DNA of 64,000 nucleotides from assembly GCA_019915015.1 (NCBI GenBank), contig JAHBBC010000010.1:1612001-1676000 (forward strand), given 5' to 3'. Both the position numbers and the translations under genes were made by a program. Every line of letters starts with the position of its first letter. The stretch's first letter is position 1. Below are positions 43,361 to 55,443 of the stretch, one piece after another. The notes below the pieces were generated by a model, which did no database searches, was not told the DNA's origin, and saw only the letters and a list, made by a program, of their open reading frames with translations. The DNA is from Auriscalpium vulgare. Taxonomy: Eukaryota > Basidiomycota > Agaricomycetes > Russulales > Auriscalpiaceae.

Positions 43361-44425
43361 TACAGTAGCATAGCAGTGGATGCGAATTGATAATGAGTTA
43401 ATTGGTCACTATAGCCATAATCATGTAGATCACCTTGCCCTGGCAAGGTCTCTCACCACCTGTAGTTGAGTCAAGCGTGACATTGCGCTTTCCGAGTCCT
43501 CCTTCTGGCTCTCGGCTTCTTCCGCGCAAGGCCTGCTGTCTCGAGCTCGCACTCCATAGCCTTTGCCGTTCTCAGGGCGTGTTCGTATTATAAAAATCTC
43601 TGTTTAGAACCTCAATCTCAGGCTATACGTGCCACCGCATTCCCCCGCCTCCGACGTGTGGGCAAGACAGCTGCGCTTTTCTCCGGAAAATATGACCACG
43701 CCGCGTCACGTGTCCCTATTGGATCTCCGACACAGTTCTTCTCCCTACTTTTGTTCGATGGCTGCTACTTACTTTTGTTCGATGGCTAGCTTTGCGCTTA
43801 TACAGATTGGCTGGGCTTTCATGAATCGACACATAGTAAAATAGGTGCGTCGTGTGATCATTGCGCTGGCAGCTCACCCTGTGCAGATGGTCAGACGTCA
43901 CAGCACGGCCGCCGACGCGGGGAGCGTTGCCACAGAATCACGCAAAGCTGGTGCATATGCATCGACGACGGGTTGTGGATGTTTATAGCACTATATGAAC
44001 GGCACGTGTCTGCCTCAGAAGTCAGGGCTCGGTCATCGTCGACGTGGCAAACATGCTTCTTCCGGCCACCGCTATAGTCTCGGTGCCATGACTCTCAGGA
44101 GTCAGCGAGCGGAAAGCGACTGTTTCCATCGGACCATTTATGATTAGTGCTCTTTTTATATCCTTTGTCTGGGCTCATATACCTTGGTCAGTTAGTGGTC
44201 TACTCTGCTCGCTAGCTGACTCAGCATCGCTGCTAGACCTATCCTACTCGTTCTCATTCATACTTACGCAGCGGAGAATTACTCATGATGTCGCATTCCG
44301 CCGACCCAAAGGTTAGCAGCTGTCGCCTATACTTCGGAATGCTCGCTTCAACCGGCCACCGATGGGGGGTCACACTATCCTCTCCAGATTGACCTTACGG
44401 GCCGGCCTCAGGCTCTATGGCGACA
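43361..44425. other. Upstream region of the GH74 gene
   Basis: About 1.1 kb without a gene. It contains GGTCATCGTCGACGTGGCAA (about 44,033), which matches the upstream block of CBM1 gene C (GGTCATCGTCGACGTGGCGA, about 40,870), so part of the GH74 promoter is shared with the array. Confidence 0.6.
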
Positions 44426-44433
44426 TATAAAGG
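44426..44433 (+). promoter_or_regulatory. TATA box of the GH74 gene (TATAAAGG)
   Basis: TATAAAGG in CGACATATAAAGGCGAGG, 44 nt before the ATG, about the same spacing as in the CBM1 array genes. Confidence 0.65.
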
Positions 44434-44469
44434 CGAGGCTCTCTCTAGTTTAGCTTAGAGTCGACGACG

Positions 44470-47400
44470 ATGCCCTCACCTCGTAGGCTTGCCTGCCTCT
44501 TTTCTTTAGCGGCCGCGGCGATCCCGGCCGTCTTCGCCGTCTCTTCTCAATCATACACCTGGAAGAACGTCAAGATCGGAGGCGGCGGCGGCTTTGTTCC
44601 TAACATAGTTTTCAACCCGTCACAGAAGGGCTTGGCCTATGCTCGGACCGACATTGGCGGTGCGTACAAACTGAATTCCGATGATACTTGGACGCCTTTG
44701 CTCGACTTTGCAAACGACACGACGTGGAACTACTGGGGAGTAGATGCGCTGGCGACAGATCCGGTGGACCCGACGCGGCTTTACTTGGTGCGTGATTACC
44801 TTGCGGAGAGTTCGCGGTACTGAGTACCGTGCAGGCGACCGGAATGTACACCAACTCTTGGGATCCGAACAACGGTCAGATCCTGATATCCAAGGACCAA
44901 GGGAAGACGTTCACCGCTTCTCCGCTGTCCTTCAAAGTTGGGGGAAATATGCCAGGCAGAGGAGTTGGCGAAGTAAGTCATATTCAATCGCACTTCCGTT
45001 GGCGCACACGTTTGAATAAAATTTGTAGCGCTTGGTTGTCGATCCGAACTCAAACAGCATCCTGTTCTTCGGCGCCCGAAGTGGAAATGGTCTTTGGACG
45101 TCGAAAAACTCCGGGGTAACGTGGACGAAAGTCAGCGGCCTACCAAACACAGGTCCGCCACCCTCGCTTTGCGCGACGTTGACTGCCTCTTACAGTTTGC
45201 ATGGTTTGTAGGAACGTATGTGCCAGACCCGACCGATACGTCCGGGTACAACAGCGACAAAATTGGCATCGCATGGGTCACCTTTGATCCGTCGTCAGGC
45301 TCATCAGGCTCAGCTACTCCGCGCATCTTCGTCGGCGTCGTTAGCAATGGAACCAGCAACATCTTCGTGACGACGAACGCGGGCTCTTCTTGTAAGCAAT
45401 CCGGCCGGCCATGGAATTGCGTTGTTTCATGTCGGTTTCAGGGTCTGCCGTCCCCGGCCAAAACACGACCTACTTCCCTCACAAGGGCGTGTATTCGCCT
45501 GCGGAGAAATCGCTGTACGTGTCGTACTCGGACGGTGCCGGCCCATACGACGGGACGTTGGGTGCCATCTTCAAGTACAACATTTCGTCATCCACGTGGA
45601 GTAACATCACACCAGTCTCGGGCGGCGATCTGTACTTCGGGTTCGGCGGCGTCGCTGTTGACCTCCAGAAGCCCGGTACAGTGATGGTAGCGGGTCAGTA
45701 CAGCCATCGGGAGTTACATCAGCGCTGTCTTCTAACGTCGATATAGCCCTCAACTCGTGGTACCCCGACGGCCAGGTCTATCGCTCTACCGACGGAGGCA
45801 CTACATGGAAGGCGCTCTGGACGTGGGGATCGTATCCAACTCTCTATAAAGGGTACACATACGACGACACTCTGGCTCCTTGGCTGGGTGTCGGCTACAC
45901 TGATGTGACACCCGGCGATAAACAAATTGGCTGGATGATGGAGGGGATGTCGATCGACCCATTCGACTCTGACCACTGGTTGTACGGCACTGGCGCGACC
46001 ATCCAGGGCGGGCACGATCTCACGAAATGGGACTCAACGGGGAACATCACGCTGAAGTCTCTGGCAGACGGGATTGAAGAGACGGCTGTTCTGGGACTGA
46101 TCTCTCCCCCGACAGGGCCATCACTCATATCCGCAGTGGGAGATATCGGCGGTGAGTTGCAGACTACGAAGTTTGGCTTTACTGCATCTGACGAGCTCCG
46201 CTCTAGGCTTCGTTCACACCAATCTCGCGAAGGCGCCCGCCACTGAATTCACCAACCCAACGTGGGCCTCGACGGCCGACGTGGACTTCGCTGGAAACGC
46301 CCCGACCAACATCGTGCGCACTGGGACCGCAACCGACGGGTACGTAGCGGAACGTCCGACGCCGCCGCACTTTTAAATATACTCTCTGGTTTCAGCTCGA
46401 GCAAGCAGGTCGCCCTGTCAACCGACTCCGGAAACACCTGGTAGGTCCTGCCTCACCGCCCCATCCCGCCGAAAGCAGCCCGCTGAGCCCATCCACTGCA
46501 GGACCCCACACAGCGGAGCCGCCGACGGCGTTGCTGGCTCCAAGGTAGCGCTGTCGGCAGATGGGACCACCGTGCTCTGGGGCACGAGCAGCAACGGCGT
46601 GCAGGTGTCGTCGAACCAAGCGGCATTCACGGCCGTCTCGGGGCTCCCAGCAGGCGCCGCGATCGCGGCGGACAGGAAAATCAGCACGACGTTCTACGGC
46701 GCGTCGGGCGCGGCGTTCTACGTGTCGCAGGACAGCGGGAAGACGTTCACGGCGACGGCGGGGACGCTCGGCTCGTCGACGTCGCCGGTGAAGATCGTGG
46801 TGAACCCAAACGTGACGGGCGACGTGTGGGTGTCGACGGACACGGGCCTCTTCCACTCGACGGACACGGGGAAGACGTTCACCGCGGTCTCGGGCATCAC
46901 TCAGGCGTGGGCGATCGCGCTCGGCGCGCCCGCCACGAGCGGCGGTTACCCGTCCGTGTATGCCGCTGCAAAGCTCTCGGGCGCAGTGGGGTACTATAGG
47001 CTGGACAACGGCGGCACCACGTGGCTCCAGATCAACGACGCCGCGCATGGGTTTGGGTCCGCGTCGTCGAACGTGCTCACCGCTGACCCGCGGATCTATG
47101 GACGGTGCGCACGCGGATTTCTGTGAACTGTGCTTCCGTTGCTGACCGCCGGGGCTGGCAGGGTGTACATCGGCACGAATGGGCGCGGCATCTTCTACGG
47201 GGACACGTCGGGTACCACGACGACGACGACATCGTCGTCGTCCGCGACCTCCACACCTGTGTCCACAACATCCAAGCCCGTGTCCACGACATCCAAGCCC
47301 GTGACTACGACATCCTCGACGACCACGTCAACTAGCTCCGCGCCCGCCGCCACCCAGTCCCAGTACGGCCAGTGCGGTGGTACGCACCCCACCTGCCATG

Positions 47401-47583
47401 CATCGAACGGCAGCTGACTACTTAACTCTTTCTGTGCGCAGGCCAGAGCTACAGCGGGCCCACGGCCTGCCCGACCGGATGGACATGCACAGTTTCCAAC
47501 CCCTGTACGTCGCGCGCGCGCCTGTGGCGAACGAAGTCACACTGACGTAGAGCCCAGACTACTCGCAGTGCTTATCAGGATGA
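44470..47583 (+). CDS. GH74 xyloglucanase (xyloglucan endo-beta-1,4-glucanase) with C-terminal CBM1
   Basis: Twelve exons (44470-44787, 44835-44972, 45029-45152, 45212-45391, 45442-45693, 45747-46151, 46207-46339, 46396-46440, 46502-47104, 47162-47379, 47442-47504, 47558-47583) join in frame to 834 aa. Signal peptide MPSPRRLACLFSLAAAAIPA; two seven-bladed propellers with GH74 motifs: YTWKNVKIGGGGGFVPNIVF, YARTDIGGAY (one catalytic Asp), ATGMYTNSWDPNNG, LVVDPNSNSILFFGARSGNG, SAVGDIGGF (the other catalytic Asp), STDSGNTW, QDSGKTFTATAG; then a Thr/Ser/Lys/Pro linker and a CBM1 (SQYGQCGG, QSYSGPTACPTGWTCTVSNP, YYSQCLSG). It should be secreted and cut the xyloglucan backbone on cellulose-bound substrate. 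It is next to the CBM1 array and uses the same CBM1 splice positions. Confidence 0.95.
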
Positions 47584-48095
47584 TCGTTCCCCAGGGCGTA
47601 GTCGAATGTCGCTGTCATGTTGGCTTTGAGCGTAAAACATGTGTTTTAAGTGTGCTAGCCTCATCGATAGGGTGTTGGTCGATTTGCGGATGGACGCTGA
47701 GGGTGTAGGCGCCACGTCTCCGGCGGTCACACCTCCGAGCCTCGTGGAAGAGGTAAGGTCGCCTTGGTGTTTTACGTTGAGCGCGATCTACGGACCCTGA
47801 ATGTGATTGAGCAAGGTGACATCCATTGCGCTTGGGAAAACGAAGTCAGAGGACGCCATAATTGAGAACTTAGTTGAACATTGCGGTACGCGGAGGAGGA
47901 TATTTGGCTGTGTTGTCGCCGCGGCACACTCCGATCCGCAGGCGTGAGAACTCCGAGTCTCCCGTCGTTTGCGAACGCCCACTTGCCACACTTCATTATC
48001 CATTTCGTCGTTGACAGCGGCCTGGGGCTCTCATCTTCTCACAAAACGCGTCTGTTACACCCTATCAACTGTTAATTGAGCCACGATCCTTCAAA
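47584..48095. other. Intergenic region between GH74 and IWS1
   Basis: 3' flank of the GH74 gene and promoter of IWS1. Open frames on the minus strand near 47.8-48.0 kb have no domain. Confidence 0.55.
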
Positions 48096-49519
48096 ATGGC
48101 TGAAGAATACATGGAACCCGAGCTCGATGAGGAGATAGAGGCCCCTCAAGCCGTGCGTACTCTGCGACCTTCTCTGCACCATGAGCATGTACTGATTCAC
48201 TCGCGGCATATGTAGCCGAGAGGCCAAGTGATTGCAGAGAAGGACATCTTCGGGTCCGACTCAGACCTCTCAGATGCGCCCGAAGGTGCGCCCCCCCAAC
48301 TACTCCTCCCACACCCACTCTCACCGCATGCGCATACACAGAGGACGAGGAGCCGCCGAGCCAGCGCCGCTCGCCGCTCGCCGCAGGCGACGACTCGTCC
48401 GACGACTCGGCGGACGAATACCAGCAGTCGCGCGCCGCGCCGAAGAAGCGCAAGCGCGTGCGGATGCGCGACGAGGACGTGGCGGCGGACGAGGAGGGTG
48501 GGCGGCGGCGGCGGCGCAGCACGGGGCAGCGCAAGACGACGTCGCGCAAGAAGAAGGCGGCGCCGACCGCGCAGGACCTCGCGGACCTGCCCGAGGGCCA
48601 AGGTGCGTCTGCGCGCACATTCGCGCTGACGATGACGCTGACGGCGGTGCAGCGCGGAAGCTGAAGCTGGACATGGAGATCGACTCGATCCTCAAGTCGA
48701 AAAAGGCGTCGAGGCCGAAGAAGCGCAAGAAGGATGAGGATGTGCTGGACCAGGTTGCGGACATGCAGGTGTCGACGATGCGTGAGATGATGCTCGCCGC
48801 GGCGGACGACGACGACAAGGCGAATCGCGAGAAGATGCCCGCGACGGCGAAGCTGCGACTCTTGCCGCAGGTCATGGACGTCCTCCGCAAGTGCGCATTG
48901 TCTCCTTTCTCAGCGTTTCCAATTTTGAACCGTCGTGCCGTGCAGGGGTGCGCTTTGGCAATCCATCGTGGACAACAACCTCATGGAGGGCGTGCGGCGC
49001 TGGCTGGAGCCGCTCCCGGATCGGTCGCTGCCCGCGCTGAACATCCAGCGAGACTTCTTCGACATCCTGCCCTCGCTCGACATCGACACGGCGGTGCTCA
49101 AAGAGTCGAAGCTGGGGCGCGTGATTCTGTTCTACACCAAGTGCAAGCGCGTGGTTGCGGACATCCAGCGCACGGCGAGCAACCTGGTGTCGACGTGGTC
49201 ACGGCCGATCATCAAGCGCTCCGCGTCGTACCGCGACCGCGCGATCCCGACGGCGGACGCGGGCGCGGACGAGCCGCGCGGTGAGCGGCTTAACGTGATT
49301 CTCGCGCGCGCGAAGGAGGGCGAGCGCAATCGCACGCGCAAGAACGCGGTGATGATCCCGCAGCGCGAGCTCGGGACGTACACGGTCGCGCCGCGTTCGA
49401 ACGCGGGCGTGCTGAAGAGCAGCGTCAGCGTCGACATGGATACCGAGCGCAGGAAGCGCAATGCGGATCGCCTGCGGAGCCTGACGAGGAAGATCCAGTC
49501 CCAGGCGCGGGGCCAGTGA
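48096..49519 (+). CDS. IWS1: IWS1/SPN1 transcription elongation factor
   Basis: Five exons (48096-48152, 48216-48285, 48342-48602, 48653-48890, 48946-49519) give 399 aa. The N-terminal half is acidic and basic low-complexity (EKDIFGSDSDLSDAPE, RKKKAAPTAQDL). The C-terminal half holds the TFIIS N-terminal-like LW domain: LPQVMDVLRKGALWQSIVDN, NLMEGVRRWLEPLPDRSLPA, LNIQRDFFDILPSL, then SKLGRVILFYTKCKRVVADI and SNLVSTWSRPII. IWS1 binds Spt6 and travels with RNA polymerase II. Frame and splice phases agree throughout. Confidence 0.93.
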
Positions 49520-49550
49520 GGTGCACGGCTGTGTTGTTCGGCGCTGTGTT

Positions 49551-49585
49551 CTCGTACATACTTGTTTCATATTCTGTGTATGTTA
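49551..49585 (+). repeat. 35-bp direct repeat, copy 1
   Basis: This word begins CTCGTACATACTTGTTTC and ends TGTATGTTA. It recurs identically at 49968-50002, 417 nt downstream in the same orientation. Copy 1 lies in the 3' UTR of IWS1. Confidence 0.85.
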
Positions 49586-49967
49586 TCGATATAATTGCGT
49601 ATGGCCGCTTCGCGGTAGGGCCCGCTACCTGGCTCTTTCTCCCCATGCGGACACCCTTCAAACGATACATACAGCACAATCACAAGACAGTTTATAGATA
49701 ACTTGGAAGGGACGAGGGCGCAAGGCCAGCGTGACGCGCTATCACGAGAAATTACTAGTACCACATGCGAGTGAAATTGACGCATTGGTGTCGAAGAACA
49801 CGTCGTGAAGGCGCAGGAGCCTGCGCAATGGGTTGTCTTTCCAACTCTTGCGCAGCGCGGCCGAGGTGCAGACCCGACATAGGAGGCACAGCACAATCCT
49901 CGGACAGTGCTTTGCCCTGCTTGCGACCGTCCTCTCGCCGTCCTCGCATTCGTGACACGGCAAGTGC

Positions 49968-50002
49968 CTCGTACATACTTGTTTCATATTCTGTGTATGT
50001 TA
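49968..50002 (+). repeat. 35-bp direct repeat, copy 2
   Basis: Identical to 49551-49585. The DNA between the copies is not itself repeated, so this looks like a short templated duplication rather than a tandem array. Confidence 0.85.
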
Positions 50003-50816
50003 CGTATCCGCTTGCTGCTTTGGAGAGGGTGGTGGTCAGATGTTATCTCAAAGTTGCGCTCATAACAAAGGGCGCAGAGGCATCTGGATAGGCGGTGACC
50101 GAATGCTCCCGTGAGCGTACCGTGTTCCGGGCGGGGTGCCTAGCTTGGGCTGCCTATAATTAAGTGGCGCCGTATCAGGGTGGACCACGGGCCTAGTCCT
50201 TCGTATTCAACATGCGGCAGGATCGAGTACTGAATAGCCGGGTTTCTAGAAAGCGTGATCGCTCTGGGAGCTCGAGTGCGACAAATGTGCTCTGCAGACG
50301 AGGAGGGCAGCCTGGTAACTACAGCTCAATTGGAACAGCGCTGAGCGACATGATTTACGCAGCCAAAACCAATGATCTGGTGATGGAGTCACAGTTACAG
50401 CACTTGGGCATTGCAAGAGACAGAGGGTCGGCTAGATGGGGTCCGTGGGCCGACCGGCGTGGCGACCTGTTGGGGGGCAGGGTTGCTTCTGGATGTTCGG
50501 TGTCGACGTCTCCCGGGCCTGCGACTGAGCGGCGGGTGCATCCCTTGCATTCTGGGATGCGAGGCAGACGGTCGCAATAACATGACATACGATGAAAAGG
50601 AAACGGGAACGTGTAAACTGAAAACGGATGTGACAGGAGGTGACAGGTCGGAGGGGCAATTATGCACGCGGGTCCTGCCGGGAAGCCGACGGGGCGGCTC
50701 GATGATGGAAGCGGGCGGAGATGAAATGGCCGCTTGTGGCTGAGAACCCACCGGACTGCTCTTGACTCTATACCTTCATCTTCCCCTGCTAATCCTACCC
50801 CGCCGCTCCCTCATCT

Positions 50817-52202
50817 ATGGCCCCCCCTCACTCTATCCCCCACATCATGCTCGCCCGTCCAAGGTCCATTCCCCGCACACCGCCCCTCGCGTCCCCGGCC
50901 CAGCCCCCGATCTACCTCCCAACATCCAACAACAGGCTCTCTTCAGACAGTTGGAACTCGTCCTCAGCCGCAGACGAGATGGAATGGGAGTGGAAGCCGG
51001 ACCAGGTTCTCCTCCTCAAGCGCGTGCGTTTTCCCCGCATTTTCACGCGTATCTGTCTCCCTCACATACGCCTTTCCAGACTCTCGACGCACTTCCCCAA
51101 CACTTGTTGACCCCCTTCAATGGCCCCGTACCCCCCTCCAACCTCCTCGACAAGATTGCTCGCGGTGTCGCGTCAGCAAAAGGCGCGGCAGATTGGCCCC
51201 ACTCCATGCGGGCGACGCGTGCAAAACTAGTCGAACTCGCGCGTTCTCGCGATGCCATTGTTGAGGAGGACGCGCCTCGCGAGGCTCTCCACCACACTAC
51301 CAACATTAAGCGCCCCCTCTATCGCCAGTCCAGTATGGATTTCATGCAGAGCGCGACTCTCGAACCCCGGGAGGACCCTTTCTCGAGGTGCGCGTCGCGT
51401 ATGCATCTTTTCCATTGTTCTTCGCTCACGTGTTTGCCGCAGGCTCTCTACCCGCATGTCTCGCAGCTCTTCCATATATCACCCATATGCCCGACCCTCG
51501 TCTCCCGCGCACTTCTATGCTCAGAGTCTCAACCCGTCCACCCCTTCCTCCACGACCCTGCACTCCACGCGCTCCCATATGCGCGACGAGCCCAAGGTCA
51601 ACTCCACCCGCTCCTCTCTTCGCCACTCCACCTCCACACTCTCGTCCACGTCTTCGTCCATGTCTATACCGCGCGTTCAGCCTCGTCGCAACGACTCGCT
51701 TCCGAACCCTGCCCAGTATCTCGCATCGCCTATCGCCCCGAAGAACCTCAAGCGCGCGACGTCCTTCCGCGCCGCCGCACCCGCGTACGCTAGCTCTGAC
51801 GAGGAAGAACAACAACGCACTAAGCACGCGAAGAAGGCACGGCGGGGGACGGCTGGCACAGGCACCGCGAGTCCCAGCCCCAGCCCCGTGCGTCCGCGCA
51901 TGAACATCCAGCGCAACCCGTCCATTCTCGGGGCGGAACTCCCTCACCCGCAAGTCCAGCCGAATCCGCCTGCGCACCTGCGCGTGCAAATCCCGGCGCT
52001 GAATCAGTCCCACTGCGAGCCGCCCCGCACCCCGCGTTCGCCTCGCCTGCGCCGTGTGCGGCCCGCCGTGTTCCCCGGGCGGTCGGCTAGGCGCATCAGT
52101 TTCAACTCCCTCGGCGAGAGCGACGTTCTCCTCGAGCCCGTGGACATCGTCCCCGGCGAGGGCCTCGGCCAGGGCCTCGACAGTGCGTTCCAGCTGCGTT
52201 GA
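50817..52202 (+). CDS. Pro/Ser/Arg-rich hypothetical (probably nuclear) protein
   Basis: Three exons (50817-51023, 51080-51387, 51443-52202) join to 424 aa. Short ordered pieces are EMEWEWKPDQVLLLKR at the end of exon 1, TLDALPQHLLTPFNGPVPPS, a helical NLLDKIARGVASAKGA...RATRAKLVELARSRDA segment, and a C-terminal RRISFNSLGESDVLLEPVDI piece. The rest is Ser/Pro/Arg-rich with basic clusters (HAKKARR) that could act as nuclear localisation signals. The mix of conserved short helices and disorder suggests a regulatory protein. I do not recognise a family. Frames and splice phases agree. Confidence 0.75.
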
Positions 52203-53742
52203 CCCGATGCCCTTCCTCCCCTTGTTTTCCCGGACGTAGCGCCACGGCGTTATCTCCCCGCTTTCCCCTTCATGTTCATGCTTTGGATCTATTTTCAGAC
52301 TCGACGCTCTTTTCCCTGCAAATATATGGATTTCTCTAGGCCAGGGCCTGCCCGGGTGGGTTTCTGCTTTTCCGTTCTTTTCTCGCTTCCAATACCCACT
52401 CTTTTGCCCCCTCCCTCGTCGCTCCCTTTCTTTATCTAATCAATCTTGCTCCGGCGTGCCGGCACATCACGCTCCTTACGTGCTCCTACTAAGGACTCCT
52501 AGCCACACTTCCTCCCCATCTTTTGCTTCATCTGCCTCGCCTCGAATCTTGGGATTTTGGTGTATACATATATTGGCCTTTCTGTTGCCAACACGCTCTT
52601 TGACGCTTTCCTCTCCATCCCCATCTCATAGCCCCCCTTCTCCGCAAATACTCATAACTCGCCCGAATCATCCTTCCTCGCCTCCGCCGTCGATCCGCAT
52701 TTGAGCCCTATCATGTTTCGTTCTGGCAGCCGGCACCTTCACTCATCAGCTTCGTCTTCCTCGGACATGGACACGCATTCCTGCAATTCAAATCACCCTG
52801 GACTCGAGCCTACCACTGTCCCCCTCATACTCACCCCACCTCAACCATCACCATCACCCCTCGCCTTCTGATCGCCCCACCATTCCATTCACATCACTAT
52901 TTGTTCCCGCTCTTTTCCCGCCGCTGTACAGTATATGTGCATACACTCATGCGCCCTTCCCAGCTTAGTTCCGTATACTTCTCGTCACTTCGTCTTACCC
53001 CCGCCCGGGCTGCTGCCCCGCCGCGGGCAAGCGTGTATTAGGCGTCGCGCCGGCGCCGTCGGCCGGTGCGACCCGCGCGTGTACATAGTACGGTTCCTTA
53101 CCGCCTGCTTGCTAGCGTCCTGGTGGTGCGGAATGCATACATGGTTGGCTCTCGTCCGCAAGCTGCTAATTCAGGCCCGCGCGAGTGTGAGATAGGATAC
53201 GAGCTGAGCTGTTTGCAATCGGCGGAGGAGCCTCGGATTGCCACTGCATGGGTGGGATATTTACGGAACATGCACCCTGATGGAAGGGTCGAAGGCCGCC
53301 TCATGGCGTGCCTTCGTGGCGCATTAGCGGACATGGGGAAGTGCGTGCATTCTGGAAGGCGCGACGCGACAGCGACGGTTGCGGGTGCAACACGTTGCTG
53401 CGCGTGTCCGTGTGCCGCGGGCGTGATGGCGACTGCTCGAACGTGGTCCGTGGAACGTTGGACGGTGACAGCGCGGTGAGACTGCAGCGGGCGGGCTGCG
53501 GCGGTATCTCACGAGACTCATACGCACGTCCCACCCGCCTCGACTCACGCGCCCGCCGCACACACCGCATGTGAGAACATTCCAGCTTTCCTTTCGAACG
53601 TGCTCTCGGGCTCTAGCATACGACACGCATCAATCAGACGTTCCTGCGGCCAAAACGCACGCGTTAGCATCCCGAATAGCAGCAACAGCGAGCAAGGGGA
53701 ACGGTACGCACAGCAAGTACGCTACACAGCGCAGGTCGTCCG
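52203..53742. other. Intergenic region; pyrimidine-rich, no gene supported
   Basis: About 1.5 kb. The first 700 nt are strongly C/T-rich on the plus strand and may be the long 3' UTR of the upstream gene. Open frames on both strands near 53.0-53.6 kb show no domain. Confidence 0.5.
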
Positions 53743-54043
53743 TCATGACGCCGCGCCCGCGCGCCGCTCTGCGATCTGCGCGCGCTTTTCTGCGATGAGC
53801 ACCGCCGCGCGCTCGTCCCACCGGTGCGCCCAGTAGCCTGCGAAGCCGAACACGCCCATCGCAATGACGTGGCCGCCCGGGTCTAGCACAGCGCACAGCG
53901 AGTGGTGTTAGCGGTAGGCATGCAGGCTGGCAGGGGAGGGGGGACGCACTGTCGAAGAGGTTGCGCTTCTGGATGCCGAGCTGGCCGACGCGCGCGGCGA
54001 GGCCGAAGAGGGAGAAGCCGACGACGCTGCTTAGGAGCGCCAT
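53743..54043 (-). CDS. 77-aa single-pass membrane protein, possibly a mitochondrial complex I accessory subunit
   Basis: Two exons (54043-53950 and 53882-53743) give MALLSSVVGFSLFGLAARVG, then QLGIQKRNLFDNPGGHVIAM, GVFGFAGYWAHRWDERAAVL and a charged helical tail (IAEKRAQIAERRAG). A hydrophobic N-terminus, a Gly-rich second hydrophobic stretch and a charged C-terminal helix match small accessory subunits of the fungal inner mitochondrial membrane; I recall similar proteins annotated as NADH-ubiquinone oxidoreductase small subunits but cannot confirm which one. It is divergent from the TPR gene with 278 bp between start codons. Confidence 0.7.
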
Positions 54044-54321
54044 GTGTGTGTATGCGCGTGTGGTGGATGTTGGGTGCGTGGGGCTGGACGTGGGCGAGCT
54101 CGTTGTCGGCGGCAGCGAGCGCGGAGGCTGGATCCGAATCGGGAGACGTTGTCAATACGTGCAAACAGCGCCTCAGACGCGTGCGGGCCGCGCGGGCGCG
54201 CCACACCTCCTACGAACTTACACCGCGCGTGGTACAAGTATCCTTGTTTCCGGGCTGTGTCACCAGGATCTAGCTCTGCTTCGACCACCACCACCACCAC
54301 CACCACCATCTCACAAGAATC

Positions 54322-55443
54322 ATGGCTGATCCGCTGGAAGTCGAGAGGAAGCTTGCCGTCGCGCGCGACAAGAAAGACGAGGGCGACAAGGCGTTCAAGG
54401 CAGGGAGCTTACAACCTGGTGCGTCGTGTCTCAGTATATCCACGCGGGTAGGGGGAGCTGATGTGCGGTGATCGATTGCAGCGTTGAGGGCATATCATGA
54501 GGTCAGTAGTTCTCTGCGTTCGCGCGTTTTGTGGCGTCTCACCGCTGCTGAAGTCCCTCATGTATCTTCAAGGCATAGACAAGTACGCCCACTGTTTCCC
54601 CTAGATTGACCCCTTTGCTCAAGCTCTGATACCGCAGATCTGGGCTCAAGAACGCCTTTCAACCAGCACCATCCCTGACGCACTCTGCTGACCCGCCACA
54701 GGAGAAGACGGAGGTATGCCGCCCCTCTCCCGCCGCATCGCATCGCCCGGCTGACCCTTTCTGTGCTCTGCGCATCGCTGTGCACGCAAGGTGGACGAGA
54801 TGGTCGAGAAGATCTACGCCAACATGTCCGCGTGCCACATCAAACAGGAGAACTGGAGGCGCGCACACGAGACCGCGGACAAGGTGCGCCGCGCCCCCGA
54901 CTTTCCATCCGACGTCTGAAATAGGATATTGCGCCACCGCAGGCACTGGCGAAGAACCCCGACAACTACAAGGCGCTGTTCAGAAAAGGCAAGGCGTTCG
55001 GCGAGCTCGGCTACTTCGAGCGCGCGGAAGGCATCCTCCAGGATCTCGCGAAAAAGAGCACAGCAGGTAGGCCTCCCTGCCCACTCATCCCATATCAGTA
55101 CATGCCGTTGACGGAAGCGCGGAATTCGCAGACGCGGCCGCCGCGAATGCTGAGATCGCTCGCCTGCGCGCGCTCGACAAGGAGCGCGATCGCGAACAGA
55201 CCAGGAAGCTTAAAGGTGCGTGTCATGCGTGCCGTGTTCGCTCACCTGTCGCGCTTCTCGCAGTCACGGTTTGACGTCCTTTCATAATATACAGGCTGGT
55301 TGAATCGCGCGAGTAAGACGACGCCGCTTGGGCCGACGGCGTCCGATTCGGATGCGACGTTGGTGGGGTCGAGTTCGAAGAATTCGGTGTCGGACTCGGA
55401 TGCGAAGCCGGCGGTGGAGAAGGCGTTTATCGAGGAGGTCTGA
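54322..55443 (+). CDS. TPR (tetratricopeptide) protein, likely co-chaperone-like
   Basis: Eight exons, including a 20-nt mini-exon (54322-54418, 54482-54501, 54554-54582, 54638-54713, 54791-54883, 54943-55066, 55132-55215, 55295-55443), give 223 aa. Three TPR helices pairs are visible: KDEGDKAFKAG...LRAYHESLMYLQG, VDEMVEKIYANMSACHIKQE...NWRRAHETADKAL, and NPDNYKALFRKGKAFGELGY...FERAEGILQDLA; a charged helix follows, then a Ser/Asp-rich tail. This resembles the TPR part of FKBP-type or CNS1/TTC4-like co-chaperones without an enzyme domain. A (CAC)n run lies just before the start codon. Confidence 0.85.

Larger units (their letters stand above)
49520..50816. other. Intergenic region; no gene supported
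   Basis: About 1.3 kb. It includes the IWS1 3' UTR and two copies of a 35-bp word (49551 and 49968). An open frame of 122 codons near 50.2-50.6 kb has no features and is probably chance. Confidence 0.5.

Noticed and set aside
50212..50580. Open frame of 122 codons on the plus strand
   Set aside because: Composition and overlap with antisense frames of similar length give no support for coding.
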